A DNA stretch of 64,000 bases from Candidatus Obscuribacterales bacterium (GTDB taxonomy: Bacteria > Cyanobacteriota > Vampirovibrionia > Obscuribacterales > Obscuribacteraceae). The notes under the pieces are model-generated. The model ran no database searches, was not told the DNA's origin, and was given only the letters and a program-made list of their open reading frames with translations. The position numbers were made by a program, and so were the translations under genes. Within the stretch, counting starts at the first letter, position 1, and each line of letters starts with the position of its first letter. Below, in pieces: positions 1-7,833 of this stretch. The stretch covers positions 62,001-126,000 of the forward strand of contig JAHBVO010000005.1 in the NCBI GenBank assembly GCA_019637435.1. Reading direction: 5' to 3'.

Positions 1-121
1 ACGAGAAAGGACCCGATAGGAAAAATATCGAAATTTTGCATCGCTTGTCTGCCTAGCAACTTGCGCCAGTTCAATTGATTGAATGGGACGCCCGGTCGAA
101 CGCACGGCGGCGGCATGCCAA

Positions 122-276
122 CGCGTAAACCGATATCGGTTCACAATTCGCGGTTCGTAAATCGATATCGGAATACGAATTTCAGATCGGATTCCGATAT
201 CGAACTACGGTCTTCAGATCGTATTCCGATGTCGAACCAAGGTCTTCGATTATTAATCCGATATTGATTTACGACG
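122..276. repeat. Palindromic GATATC array I (5 copies)
   Basis: Five degenerate copies of a ~28-bp palindrome whose centre is CCGATATCGG, with cores at about 130, 162, 194, 225 and 258, so a period of 31-33 bp. The outer arms resemble TCGTAAA on the left and TTTACGA on the right. The array lies downstream of the sigma factor gene, in sequence without a convincing gene. Copies 1 and 2 are closest to consensus; copies 4 and 5 have substitutions in the core (GATGTC, GATATT). Bases 1-121 hold nothing I recognise. Confidence 0.9.
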
Positions 277-388
277 TTCGGCATTATTGCCTGGGTGCTG
301 CCCCACGTAAATTCGGATCCACGACACTGGTCAAAGCCGCAATTGTAAACGTTGCGGCTTCACCAGATCGAAGGAATCGGTCACAAAT

Positions 389-1405
389 TCAGTTAATAAA
401 TTCGCGTAGTGATGTCCAGCGCGGATCGTTTTTCAGCTTTTTCATCGCTTTCTTTTCGACCTGGCGAACACGTTCACGGCTGACATTGAGCTGTCGGCTA
501 CAGTAATCTAGAGAGCGCTCTTCGCCATCCTTGAGACCAAAACGAAGCTCGAGAACTACTTGCTCCTGGGGTTTTAAATTTGCCAAAGCAAGTTGCAAAC
601 CCTTTTGTAGAATCGCTATTTCAGCTTTCTCCTCGGGCTTCGGTGCCTCAATGTCCTCCAGAAGGTTTATAAACGGGGTATCTTCTTCATTTCCAAAACA
701 TTTATCAAGCGACAAGATCGTCTTGTCTGTATCAAGAACCAACGAAACCTGCTCTTCGGAGAGACCAGATTCTTTTGCGATTTCAAAAGGTTCAGGTCGT
801 CGTTCCAGTTGAAAATACAGCTTCGAAATTGCACGGCGGACCTTCAATTTGCGCTCTTGCACATGAACAGGAATTCGAATGGGCTGAGACTTATCATGCA
901 AAGCCCGTGTGATTACCTGCTTGATCCACCAGGTCGCGTAAGTAGAAAATTTATAACCGAGTTCCGGATCAAATTTTTCCGAAGCCTTAATCAGACCGAT
1001 GCTACCTTCTTGAATCAAATCCAGGAAAGGCAGTCCCTGTCCGCGGTAACGCTTCGCTATGCTAACCACTAACCGTAGATTCGATTGAATTATTTTGCGT
1101 CGCGCACTTGCGTCTCCAGAGCGTGCGGCGCGGGACAGTTCGATCTCTTCTTTGCCTGATAGTAATCGATGGCGGCTTAGTTCTCGCATGTAGATCGCGG
1201 TCGGGTCCTCGTCTTTGGCGGGAGCATCGGCTTTGGCGGACGTTTCATCCTCACTACTTTCAGGCAATGATTCGCTATCATCTTCATCGATCACGAATTG
1301 ATCGACATCGTCGGCGAGTTCATCCGCATAAGTTAAAGAGTCTTTTCTATAGGTTTTGTTTTTCATCCACGATTGAACGGCGCCTGTAAGCGCCGCACCC
1401 TTCAT
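389..1405 (-). CDS. RNA polymerase sigma factor, sigma-70 family (RpoD/SigA-like)
   Basis: Directs RNA polymerase to promoters. After an acidic N-terminal segment of about 60 residues come region 1.2 (AIYMRELSRHRLLSGKEE), region 2 with NLRLVVSIAKRY, DLIQEGSIGLIKA and YATWWIKQ, region 3 (PIRIPVHVQER) and region 4 ending in the helix-turn-helix VSRERVRQVEKKAMKKL. At about 338 residues it is short for a primary sigma factor and lacks a long region 1.1, so it may be a group 2 (alternative, SigA-like) factor. An upstream GTG at 1411 is possible, but ATG at 1405 has AGAAGG at better spacing. It is transcribed away from the tRNA cluster. Confidence 0.93.
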   Translation of the reverse strand: MKGAALTGAVQSWMKNKTYRKDSLTYADELADDVDQFVIDEDDSESLPESSEDETSAKADAPAKDEDPTAIYMRELSRHRLLSGKEEIELSRAARSGDASARRKIIQSNLRLVVSIAKRYRGQGLPFLDLIQEGSIGLIKASEKFDPELGYKFSTYATWWIKQVITRALHDKSQPIRIPVHVQERKLKVRRAISKLYFQLERRPEPFEIAKESGLSEEQVSLVLDTDKTILSLDKCFGNEEDTPFINLLEDIEAPKPEEKAEIAILQKGLQLALANLKPQEQVVLELRFGLKDGEERSLDYCSRQLNVSRERVRQVEKKAMKKLKNDPRWTSLREFIN

Positions 1406-1565
1406 AAGCACCTTCTAATTCAAGAGTAATAAAAAAAATCCGCTTATGGTTGGCGCGGGCAAAGGTTTTATGTGTACGCAACACTTTTTAATCGAAGATG
1501 AAAGTTTCAATTGAAAGGTCGGCGAGTCGATCTTACATCCGAGCTACCTAACATGCAGTTCAGGG

Positions 1566-1853
1566 ATGGACTCTTCAGCTTTGCAGGATAACCTATACTT
1601 ACGAGGTAAACGGACAAATTACCCTGGAGGGTCAAAGTTGAAAGGCTATATTGAAGTCACATATCGCGGCTCCGAAGAAAAGCATCTTATCAATCTGGCT
1701 TACGTTCGTTTATTCCGCGCACATATCAGCGGGCCAGGACAACACCAGGCTGACCAGCCAGCGGTGATTCAATTTGCTGACGGCAAAGAACAGCAGCTTG
1801 TTGAGTCCTACGGAGACATTTTCGACCGAGTAAGAGCAGCCACTATCGAGTAG
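1566..1853 (+). CDS. Small hypothetical protein
   Basis: A 95-residue reading frame I do not recognise. The composition looks coding (LKGYIEVTYRGSEEKHLINLAYVRLF), with a beta-rich middle and no membrane segment. It lies divergent from the sigma factor gene and ends about 95 bp before the first tRNA gene, which is on the opposite strand. ATG at 1566 has only a weak ribosome binding site, so the start is uncertain. A short (GA)n run follows near 1907. Confidence 0.55.
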   Translation: MDSSALQDNLYLRGKRTNYPGGSKLKGYIEVTYRGSEEKHLINLAYVRLFRAHISGPGQHQADQPAVIQFADGKEQQLVESYGDIFDRVRAATIE

Positions 1854-1947
1854 GCTGGCTTGCTTTGGTAGAGAACAATCACGGTGGCGGCTCATTACAA
1901 TCACGAGAGAGAGAGAGAAAAACACTATCGACTCTCTGGAGTGATAA

Positions 1948-2018
1948 CGCCGAGGGGTGGAATTGAACCACCGTTACGACGTTCAGAGCGTCGTGTCCTG
2001 CCGTTGAACGACCTCGGT
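1948..2018 (-). tRNA. tRNA-Gln(CUG), no encoded CCA
   Basis: Cloverleaf read on the minus strand. The anticodon loop CTCTGAA gives anticodon CTG (reads CAG), on a 5-bp stem CGACG/CGTCG. The D loop has GG and the T arm is GGTGG-TTCAATT-CCACC. The acceptor stem pairs over six positions (CCGAGG/CCTCGG), but position 1 (A) faces C72, so the usual weak U1-A72 pair of tRNA-Gln is missing. The 3' end continues GTTA, so CCA must be added. It may be a slightly degenerate copy of the neighbouring Gln tRNA. Confidence 0.85.
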
Positions 2019-2175
2019 ATGAAACAAACTTGGTACTACAGATCTAGGACTTTTCCAGGACTTGTCGCAAGAGCCATTTGTCGATCATCATCCTTTTATA
2101 TAGGTTCTCAGCCCAATAAGCGCACTCGCTTAAGAACTTCAGAGCAAATTCTGCGAGGCACACCATAGAGTTTAA

Positions 2176-2249
2176 TGGTTCCGAGGGATGGGGTCGAACC
2201 ACCGTACCGACATTCAAAGTGTCGTGTCCTGCCATTAGACGACCTCGGA
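2176..2249 (-). tRNA. tRNA-Gln(UUG)
   Basis: The anticodon loop CTTTGAA gives anticodon TTG (reads CAA). The acceptor TCCGAGG/CCTCGGA pairs fully and begins with the U1-A72 pair typical of tRNA-Gln. The T arm is GGTGG-TTCGACC-CCATC. A73 is followed by an encoded CCA. Its D arm and anticodon-stem flank resemble those of the Gln(CUG) gene 157 bp downstream. Confidence 0.93.
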
Positions 2250-2253
2250 CCAA

Positions 2254-2327
2254 TACCCGAAAGTGGATTCGAACCACCAACCTCCTGTTTCTAAGACAGG
2301 CGTCTCTGCCAGTTGGACTACTCGGGC
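2254..2327 (-). tRNA. tRNA with UAG anticodon but short variable loop (identity unclear)
   Basis: A good cloverleaf on the minus strand: acceptor GCCCGAG/TTCGGGT (two G-U pairs), anticodon stem CCTGT/ACAGG, loop CTTAGAA and T arm GGTGG-TTCGAAT-CCACT. The anticodon is TAG, which would read the Leu codon CUA. Bacterial tRNA-Leu has a long variable arm, but here the variable region is only about five bases (AGGTT). Discriminator A73 is followed by TTG, so CCA is not encoded. It starts four bases upstream of the Gln(UUG) gene. Confidence 0.8.
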
Positions 2328-2373
2328 GAGTATTCAGTTTTTTAGCGCCACCTGCGTTTTGAGACCTCCATTG

Positions 2374-2500
2374 TTTCGTAATTCGATATCGGAGTAAGTT
2401 TTAAATTTCGTCTTCCGATATCGGACTAACTTCGGTGGATTCGCAATTCGATATCGGTTTACGCTGGTGAAGTTCGTATTCCGATATCGGATTAAGTTCT
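2374..2500. repeat. Palindromic GATATC array II (4 copies), inside the tRNA cluster
   Basis: Four copies of the CCGATATCGG-centred palindrome with cores near 2382, 2414, 2448 and 2481 (spacing 32-34 bp). The array sits between the two halves of the tRNA cluster (Asp-His-Pro on one side, UAG-Gln-Gln on the other), so if the tRNAs are co-transcribed it would be part of the precursor RNA. Confidence 0.9.
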
Positions 2501-2604
2501 TAAATTTGCTCCACCGTAATCCATCGTAAAAATTCAAACCTGGGAGGAACACGGTCCGCGCGAGCGTTTCAGCGTTTTAACAACTCGCGCGAGCCGTTCC
2601 GATC

Positions 2605-2679
2605 TGGTCTGAGTGGGACGTGCTGCCCGTCCGACCTCCCGCTTCCAAGGCGGGCGCTCTACTGTTGAGCTACACCCAG
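2605..2679 (-). tRNA. tRNA-Pro(UGG)-like, abnormal T loop and D loop
   Basis: Every stem pairs: acceptor CTGGGTG/CACTCAG, D stem GCTC/GAGC, anticodon stem CCCGC/GCGGG and T stem GGACG/CGTCC, then A73 and an encoded CCA. The anticodon loop CTTGGAA gives TGG (reads CCA). C1-G72 with A73 fits bacterial proline identity. The T loop is GGCAGCA instead of the near-universal TTCRANN, and the 7-base D loop AACAGTA lacks the G18-G19 doublet. The elbow contacts therefore cannot form in the normal way although the rest is intact. Confidence 0.72.
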
Positions 2680-2680
2680 T

Positions 2681-2756
2681 TGGGGGATTGGACGGGATTC
2701 GCACCCGCGTCTTTGGTCTCACAAACCAAGGTCCTAACTACTGGACGACCTATCCC
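2681..2756 (-). tRNA. tRNA-His(GUG)
   Basis: The anticodon loop TTGTGAG gives GTG. The gene encodes the extra 5' G(-1) opposite C73, the hallmark of tRNA-His, followed by CCA. The acceptor is GGATAGG/CCAATCC with one A-A mismatch, and the T loop is TGCGAAT (T55 changed to G). It starts one base before the CCA of tRNA-Asp and ends one base before the Pro-like tRNA, so the three are almost certainly one transcript. Confidence 0.93.
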
Positions 2757-2757
2757 A

Positions 2758-2833
2758 TGGCGGTGCTGAGGGGACTCGAACCCCCGGTCTATGCGCTGAC
2801 AACGCATTACTCTAGCCGCTGAGTCACAGCACC
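2758..2833 (-). tRNA. tRNA-Asp(GUC)
   Basis: The anticodon loop TTGTCAG gives GTC. The acceptor GGTGCTG/CAGCACC pairs perfectly, the T arm is GGGGG-TTCGAGT-CCCCT, the discriminator is G73 as expected for Asp, and CCA is encoded. It is the first gene of the minus-strand cluster. Confidence 0.96.
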
Positions 2834-3822
2834 GTGTATTCAAATTTGTTTCTGAGATTGTTTTAGAAGCTTCAATCACCACGGAAGTTTCGATGTTCAC
2901 CGCCCAGATACGCTGACGTACACCGAAAGCCCTAGCGTGTTTAAAATCGATGAGTGCAGAATCGTTTGCCTTTGTCAGCAAAAATACTGCCGAAGCGAAA
3001 ATATAAAAATGCAGCGCTCTAAAAACCTTGAGGCAAAACTCATAGACTGCGCTATTCCAGCAGCCAGAACGAGTTTCGGTCGCTTTAGCGCTGCAGCAGT
3101 AATTTGTCTTTAAGTTGAACTTGGTGAACATGATCGTAATCCGCTCTTCTTTGAAAACTATCCAGCACGAGTTGCAGCCTTGTCGGCTGGCTATCGTTTT
3201 GATGCTGGAATGGGAGTCGGAACACGATGTTCACCTTGTTTATGAAACTCGTCAGAAACGAATGCGGACCGCTCAGAGCCGTCTGCATAATTCCAGTCTA
3301 TACAGGGACCACGATTTTTGTCAACAAGTATTTCCCCCAGTTGCGATTCGAAACCGGCATGGAAAGCTGTGATCAGATCAAAGATCTAAGATCTGATTTT
3401 ATATAGGGAATTCCAGATAGATCAGGAACTGATTCGACAAAATCATTATGGTGTTATATTCGGTGGCAACGTTTTTTTATATTTGTCGGAATTATCCGTT
3501 TGTAGATCAAACATAGCCTTCACATACTTCCGTAAGGTTCGGAATAGGCACTACCGGCGGTGCCCTTTCGTTAAACATGGACCATACTGTGAAGCATTTT
3601 TATAGCTTTTATAAACAGATTTATGCTTGGCCCTTCTGCAAAACTTATCGAAATACCCGTCGAAGATAGCTTTCGAAACTAACCAGTCCACGGAATTTTG
3701 AAAGATACATTTACATTCGCACCATGAGGGTGACTGCAGGTTCACCCAAAACGGTGATTACCGGATTCGGAGCCGAAGTTTAGAATGCCAATAGGCAACT
3801 TCGCGTCGCAGCACTGGGAGCA
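2834..3822. other. ~990-bp region with no recognisable gene
   Basis: No reading frame here has a convincing start and domain. Two weak hairpins are visible: an AT-rich inverted repeat ATCAGATC/GATCTGAT at 3372-3397 followed by T residues, and GGCAC/GTGCC at 3547-3564 followed by CTTTCG. Either could end a transcript, but neither is strong. Confidence 0.5.
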
Positions 3823-4275
3823 GTGCTGGTGGTGCTTACAGGATATTATGGTGAACGAATGGCTAATGAACTCATCTATTCAGCTGACAAACAGCGATTG
3901 CTGGAGGAACTGAAGTCAGCGTCAGTCAGCTCTACACGCCTTCCCGCGCTAGAGAACCCCGAGCATGTCGAAGCTCTTCACGATCTGTTCGGACAGGTAG
4001 TTGGACTTCCAAAAGACGCCGAACCTGAAGTAAAACCAAAATCGCCACGGATGACGCACAACGAGTTAAAGGCGATGAAGGTGGTTTCGAGCAAAGTGCA
4101 GGACCCGAAGGTTAATGTAATCCAACGCGTCTCTCAATCTCTTATACAAGGCTGGTGCGCCGTTCAGAGTTTGTTCTCTTTTACACCGCGCAAAACCAAC
4201 GCGCTCACGTGTGTTCAGAACGGCCATGAATGCTCGCATTGTGGAACCAAAATTCCATATGAAAACCGCCGATAA
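3823..4275 (+). CDS. Hypothetical protein, possible N-terminal membrane anchor
   Basis: A 150-residue frame I do not recognise. It starts at GTG 3823 (GGGAG upstream) or at ATG 3859. The first residues (LVVLTGYYG) and the codons just before the GTG (RQLRVAALGAV) together would form one hydrophobic anchor, which hints at a missed or damaged upstream start. The body is hydrophilic, with KQRLLEELKSA as a likely helix. The C-terminus carries CVQNGHECSHCG, which could bind a metal. It converges on the GAF gene. Confidence 0.4.
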   Translation: MLVVLTGYYGERMANELIYSADKQRLLEELKSASVSSTRLPALENPEHVEALHDLFGQVVGLPKDAEPEVKPKSPRMTHNELKAMKVVSSKVQDPKVNVIQRVSQSLIQGWCAVQSLFSFTPRKTNALTCVQNGHECSHCGTKIPYENRR

Positions 4276-4465
4276 CCAGTCTGTCTTCGTAAGGTAGAAG
4301 CGGTAGCCTTCTCGCTCAGATTTATCCTGATGATTTTGACGAACAAACACGAGTTTCTCTCTTCGATCACTAATTCGAGTGATGGAAAGAAATCGTGACT
4401 TGCTCGCGAAAGTGAATCCGGAACGTGCTCGGCAGCAGTCCGAGAACTCTTTTACTTCGTTGAAT

Positions 4466-4945
4466 TTAGGCTTTAGCGGACAAAACTCTGCAATACGGTC
4501 CAACCAGGTCAGCAACTTCGAGAAGAAGTTTCTCGTCCTGCTCACTGAAATTTGCGGCATTGTCGCTGTCGACGTCGAACTGACCTACTACCTGATCTTG
4601 ATAGCGGATTAGCACGACAATTTCAGATTTCGTGTTAGGAGCGCAAGCGATGTAGTTCTCGATCGTCGACACATCGTTGACGATCATATTCTTGTTCTCT
4701 TTTATAGCTGTGCCGCAAACGCCTTCGCCGACCTTGATCTTCTCATGCTCAGTTTCCGGACCTTGATACGGACCAAGAATCAGCTGATCACCTTGTAAGA
4801 AGTAAATTCCTACCCAGCTCCAATTCGGCATCGTATCGTGGAGAAGATCGCAGGTAGCCTGCAGTATGACTTCCGGCGAGCCATTGAGGTCGAGGACCTG
4901 GTCAATTACGTTTTCATGAAGCTCGCTGATTCCATTGGAGGACAT
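4466..4945 (-). CDS. GAF-domain protein, free methionine-(R)-sulfoxide reductase-like
   Basis: A single GAF domain of 159 residues matching the fRMsr/YtsP family, which reduces free methionine-(R)-sulfoxide in the cytoplasm. Visible motifs are NWSWVGIYFL, LGPYQG, VGEGVCGTA and YIACAPNTKSEIVV; the last two carry two of the three cysteines used by the family. The first cysteine, normally a few residues before the GxGVCG motif, is replaced (the segment reads EHEKIKVGEGVC). It may use only two cysteines, or be a ligand-sensing relative. It stands alone. Confidence 0.85.
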   Translation of the reverse strand: MSSNGISELHENVIDQVLDLNGSPEVILQATCDLLHDTMPNWSWVGIYFLQGDQLILGPYQGPETEHEKIKVGEGVCGTAIKENKNMIVNDVSTIENYIACAPNTKSEIVVLIRYQDQVVGQFDVDSDNAANFSEQDEKLLLEVADLVGPYCRVLSAKA

Positions 4946-5423
4946 TGTTCGGTCAATCCTTCTGCCTGTGGCGGTGTTAACAAGTACAAACGATCATAAG
5001 CTTAGCACTATATTTTGGAATCAATGGGGGCAAGCCCTTTAATTGAGGTCAAAAGTAACAGCATGCTGGAAACGCTCACCCAGTGCCCTCTTGGTTTGTC
5101 CAAAATTGTGAAGACTCATAATCAGAAATATTGTTTGCGCCACCGGCGGGCAGTTTTCCGCTATGCCTACTTGTCAGGAAATGCGGGTTGTTCCTTAGAT
5201 ATGGTTCCCAACGATAGCCAAAAGAAATTTTATTCGTTGGTTATTTTTTGTCGAAAGGAAACGAAACAAATGCTTCCGCGCTTTATTGCAAGCCAGTTTT
5301 ATCGATTGTTAGTGACTGCCGTCTTCGCGTTATGGCACCACGGGCGGTTGTATCCCAATACGAGAACTCGGTGCTGGCAGTAGTCGAGAGCGCCTTGCAA
5401 GGGACTTTCTGAAGCATCGCGAT

Positions 5424-5484
5424 GTTCGCATACCGATATCGGTTTTGCAAAAGCAAGATCGTAAACCGATATCGATTTACGATC
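5424..5484. repeat. Palindromic GATATC array III (2 copies)
   Basis: Two copies with cores at 5433-5442 and 5466-5475, exactly 33 bp apart. The second copy (5457-5484) is a 28-bp palindrome with one mismatch, bounded by GATC at both ends. The array lies upstream of the glycosyltransferase gene and is open in its reading frame. Apart from it, 4946-5616 shows no gene; a 122-codon frame at 5015-5383 has poor composition. Confidence 0.92.
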
Positions 5485-5616
5485 TCAGCACCTTGGGTAA
5501 TTAACGCGTCTGAAGGGTCACGCGTCCGACACTTTCATTGCGGCAGACCAAGTTGCGCGAATATCTGCGAACTTACGTTATTATGTGAAGCCGTGAAATG
5601 TGCTGCTGGAGGGGGC

Positions 5617-6549
5617 GTGGCTTTCTATTTTGCGCCAATTTCGAACGGTCTGGGAGATTTGATTGTATCCATTCCGATTTTGCAGTCGCTGATAGCGACA
5701 GGTACTCCAACGTATCTGATCATGCGTTCGCCAGCACAATGGGGTTTATCCGACTCGCTTGAAGGATTGGCCGGCAGTATCCGCGAGGATGAATTCAACC
5801 CGCTGTCGTTGAGCTCGCGGGATAAGCTATTCAATTTTCGCGATCATCCGCTTCAAACCGATTTTATCTGGGGGTCTAGCGAGTTTGAAGAGCGATATCC
5901 GGGTTATAAGATTAATGATGTTTTGAAAGGAATTTGTGCCGACTGGGGAATAGAAGCGGACTTCGAGAACTTGAAACCTCTGCCTTTCAGAACGCGGAGC
6001 GAGTGCTCTGGTCGCATTCTACTAATTCCAGGGTCTTCCGGCAGATTTAAATGCTGGCCTGTAAAACACTGGCTAGACTTAAACACTAAACTACAGGACA
6101 GCGGACTCAGTACATTTATCATTGGACAGCCAGACCGATCCGATGTCGTAGCAACGCTTGTGGGCTTCGGTTTAGATCATATTGAGACGCCAACTTTGAA
6201 GGATGCATTGGACGTAGTTAGCAGTTCTCTATGCGCGGTCTCGGTTGATACCGGCTTGATGCATCTAAGTGTTCATCAGGGAATCCCGATTGTGGCTCTC
6301 TTTCGGTACAATACGATGTTCATGCGCCCTTGCGCGAAAGCACGCAACTTCGCAGCTCCGAGATGCCCCTCCGAATGCATCGAACTAGAGCTCTCCGGTG
6401 CACCTAATGAAAAAATCGAATATAAGGTTTGGGAGAACTGGACGCCGATGAGCTGCGCTCTTGAAACACCTGAGGATAGTTGCATGTCAAAGATAAGTCC
6501 AGACGAAGTTTTCACTGCGGTAACCGAAATGGTCGCTAAAAATGTTTAA
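5617..6549 (+). CDS. Glycosyltransferase family 9 (heptosyltransferase-like)
   Basis: About 310 residues resembling ADP-heptose:LPS heptosyltransferases (GT9). The N-terminal motif is FAPISNGLGDLIVSIPILQSL. Motifs near the middle and end are RILLIPGSSGRFKCWPVKHW and SVDTGLMHLSVHQGIPIVALF, which fit the GT-B fold and donor-site D-x-G-x-x-H-x-x. A role in building a surface glycan on the cytoplasmic face of the inner membrane is inferred. The frame is open back to 5422, but that extension only translates the palindromic repeats. GTG at 5617 with GGAGG just upstream is the better start. Confidence 0.85.
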   Translation: MAFYFAPISNGLGDLIVSIPILQSLIATGTPTYLIMRSPAQWGLSDSLEGLAGSIREDEFNPLSLSSRDKLFNFRDHPLQTDFIWGSSEFEERYPGYKINDVLKGICADWGIEADFENLKPLPFRTRSECSGRILLIPGSSGRFKCWPVKHWLDLNTKLQDSGLSTFIIGQPDRSDVVATLVGFGLDHIETPTLKDALDVVSSSLCAVSVDTGLMHLSVHQGIPIVALFRYNTMFMRPCAKARNFAAPRCPSECIELELSGAPNEKIEYKVWENWTPMSCALETPEDSCMSKISPDEVFTAVTEMVAKNV

Positions 6550-6663
6550 CCTCCGCTTATCTAATCGCGTTTAAGTTGAATCGAGCGACGTATTTAAATC
6601 GCCGGCGGAGTTCTTGAAAGTTCTAAAGTGCCGCTAAGAGACTGTGAAAGGGCAAATTGAATT

Positions 6664-7746
6664 ATGAGTATCTTTGACGCAAACCAGCTGGACGCGCAAC
6701 TGGCGGCAGCCAAAAGAGAACTTGGAGAAAACGACGTTGGCCTCGTAAAACCGCTTGAGCAGCTCGCCTATGCCTACCATACTCTGGGAGAGTACTCGAA
6801 GGCTGAAGAATGTTACCGGCAAGTCGTTTTTCTGCGCGAAACCAAACTACAAAATGAAACATCCGCGCTCGTCGATGTGTTGCATGGTCTGGCAATTTTG
6901 ATGAGAATTCAGAATAGGTTTGAAGAGGCCGAGCCGTTTTATCTAAAGGCTACTGAACTGACCAGCTCCTCACTCGGAGAGCTTCATCCGGAAACGCTCA
7001 CACGCAAGAACTATCTTGCCGGCCTGTATTTCGCCTGGGGTAGATACGAGTCGGCTCGTGCGCTTGTCGAGGAATCGAGGTCGGCTTACAGTGCGGTTTT
7101 TGGTGATAAACATGAACTCGTCGGTCTCTCGGCGATGGGTCTGGCTTTGATATGCAACCGACAGGGTGATGCTGACGCAGCCAATCGATTTTTTAAAGAA
7201 GCGATTCGCTTGCTTCCAGCCGGTCCGCGAGCCTCAGTGATGCTGGACTTCAAGGACCTGGCGGCCAGTCTGTTTTTCCTTTCCAAAGAAAAATACAAAC
7301 TGGGCATGATCGAGGAGGCTGAAACCTTATTTCGTTACTCGCTGATAATCGAAACCGATAGACTCTGGCCGGGTCATCGAATTGTTGGCGACAATGTACA
7401 GCTACTGGGAGACCTGTACCGATCGCAATATATGCCGACTGAAGCCGAGTTTCTTTACCGCAGGGCGCTTGAGATACGCCGAAACGTTATGGGAGGCGAA
7501 CATCTCGATGTTGCCGTCAGTGCCAACTCACTGGGAACACTTCTTTTCGATAACAGGCGTTACGAGGAAGCTGCAACTTTTCTAATGGACGCTTGTGATA
7601 TTCGCGGCAAGGCCGGTTTCCCGCCACTGTTGGCTAACTCGCTGAGAGCTTACGCAGCCTGCCTCCGTCAGTTGCATCGAAGCGAGGAAGCCGATCAGTG
7701 CGAATTGAAGGCGCGGAACATCTATGAACGCTACAATCCCGCTTGA
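6664..7746 (+). CDS. Tetratricopeptide repeat protein (kinesin-light-chain-like)
   Basis: 360 residues made largely of ~42-residue TPR units of the kinesin-light-chain type, for example LAYAYHTLGEYSKAEECYRQVV, LAILMRIQNRFEEAEPFYLKA, LGDLYRSQYMPTEAEFLYRRAL and LGTLLFDNRRYEEAATFLMDA. There is no signal peptide, so it is probably a cytoplasmic protein-interaction scaffold. Its partner cannot be told from the sequence. It follows the GT9 gene by about 115 bp. Confidence 0.88.
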   Translation: MSIFDANQLDAQLAAAKRELGENDVGLVKPLEQLAYAYHTLGEYSKAEECYRQVVFLRETKLQNETSALVDVLHGLAILMRIQNRFEEAEPFYLKATELTSSSLGELHPETLTRKNYLAGLYFAWGRYESARALVEESRSAYSAVFGDKHELVGLSAMGLALICNRQGDADAANRFFKEAIRLLPAGPRASVMLDFKDLAASLFFLSKEKYKLGMIEEAETLFRYSLIIETDRLWPGHRIVGDNVQLLGDLYRSQYMPTEAEFLYRRALEIRRNVMGGEHLDVAVSANSLGTLLFDNRRYEEAATFLMDACDIRGKAGFPPLLANSLRAYAACLRQLHRSEEADQCELKARNIYERYNPA

Positions 7747-7833
7747 GCGCATAATTCTCTTTGCATCTGTTAAGATCTGTTTTTTGCAAAACATTGGCAA
7801 TGCAGGTTTTGAGCACTCGCAGAGGGAGTTATC

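Noticed and set aside
79..267. 62-codon frame rich in NRYRN and DIELRSSD
   Set aside because: It is a translation of palindromic array I, with no ribosome binding site or conserved domain.
122..276. CRISPR array
   Set aside because: Units are palindromes with only ~5-bp linkers and diverged copies; there are no unique 25-40 bp spacers and no cas genes.
1903..1924. (GA)n microsatellite after the small hypothetical gene
   Set aside because: Only a few units in non-coding sequence; no evident role.
2555..2595. Inverted repeat CGCGCGAG/CTCGCGCG after the Pro-like tRNA
   Set aside because: It could form a hairpin, but there is no T run on the minus strand, so it is not supported as an intrinsic terminator.
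3372..3400. Inverted repeat ATCAGATC/GATCTGAT followed by T residues
   Set aside because: AT-rich stem with a 10-base loop and no gene upstream that would end there; too weak to call as a terminator.
5015..5383. 122-codon open frame
   Set aside because: Composition and codon use look non-coding, no binding site, no domain.
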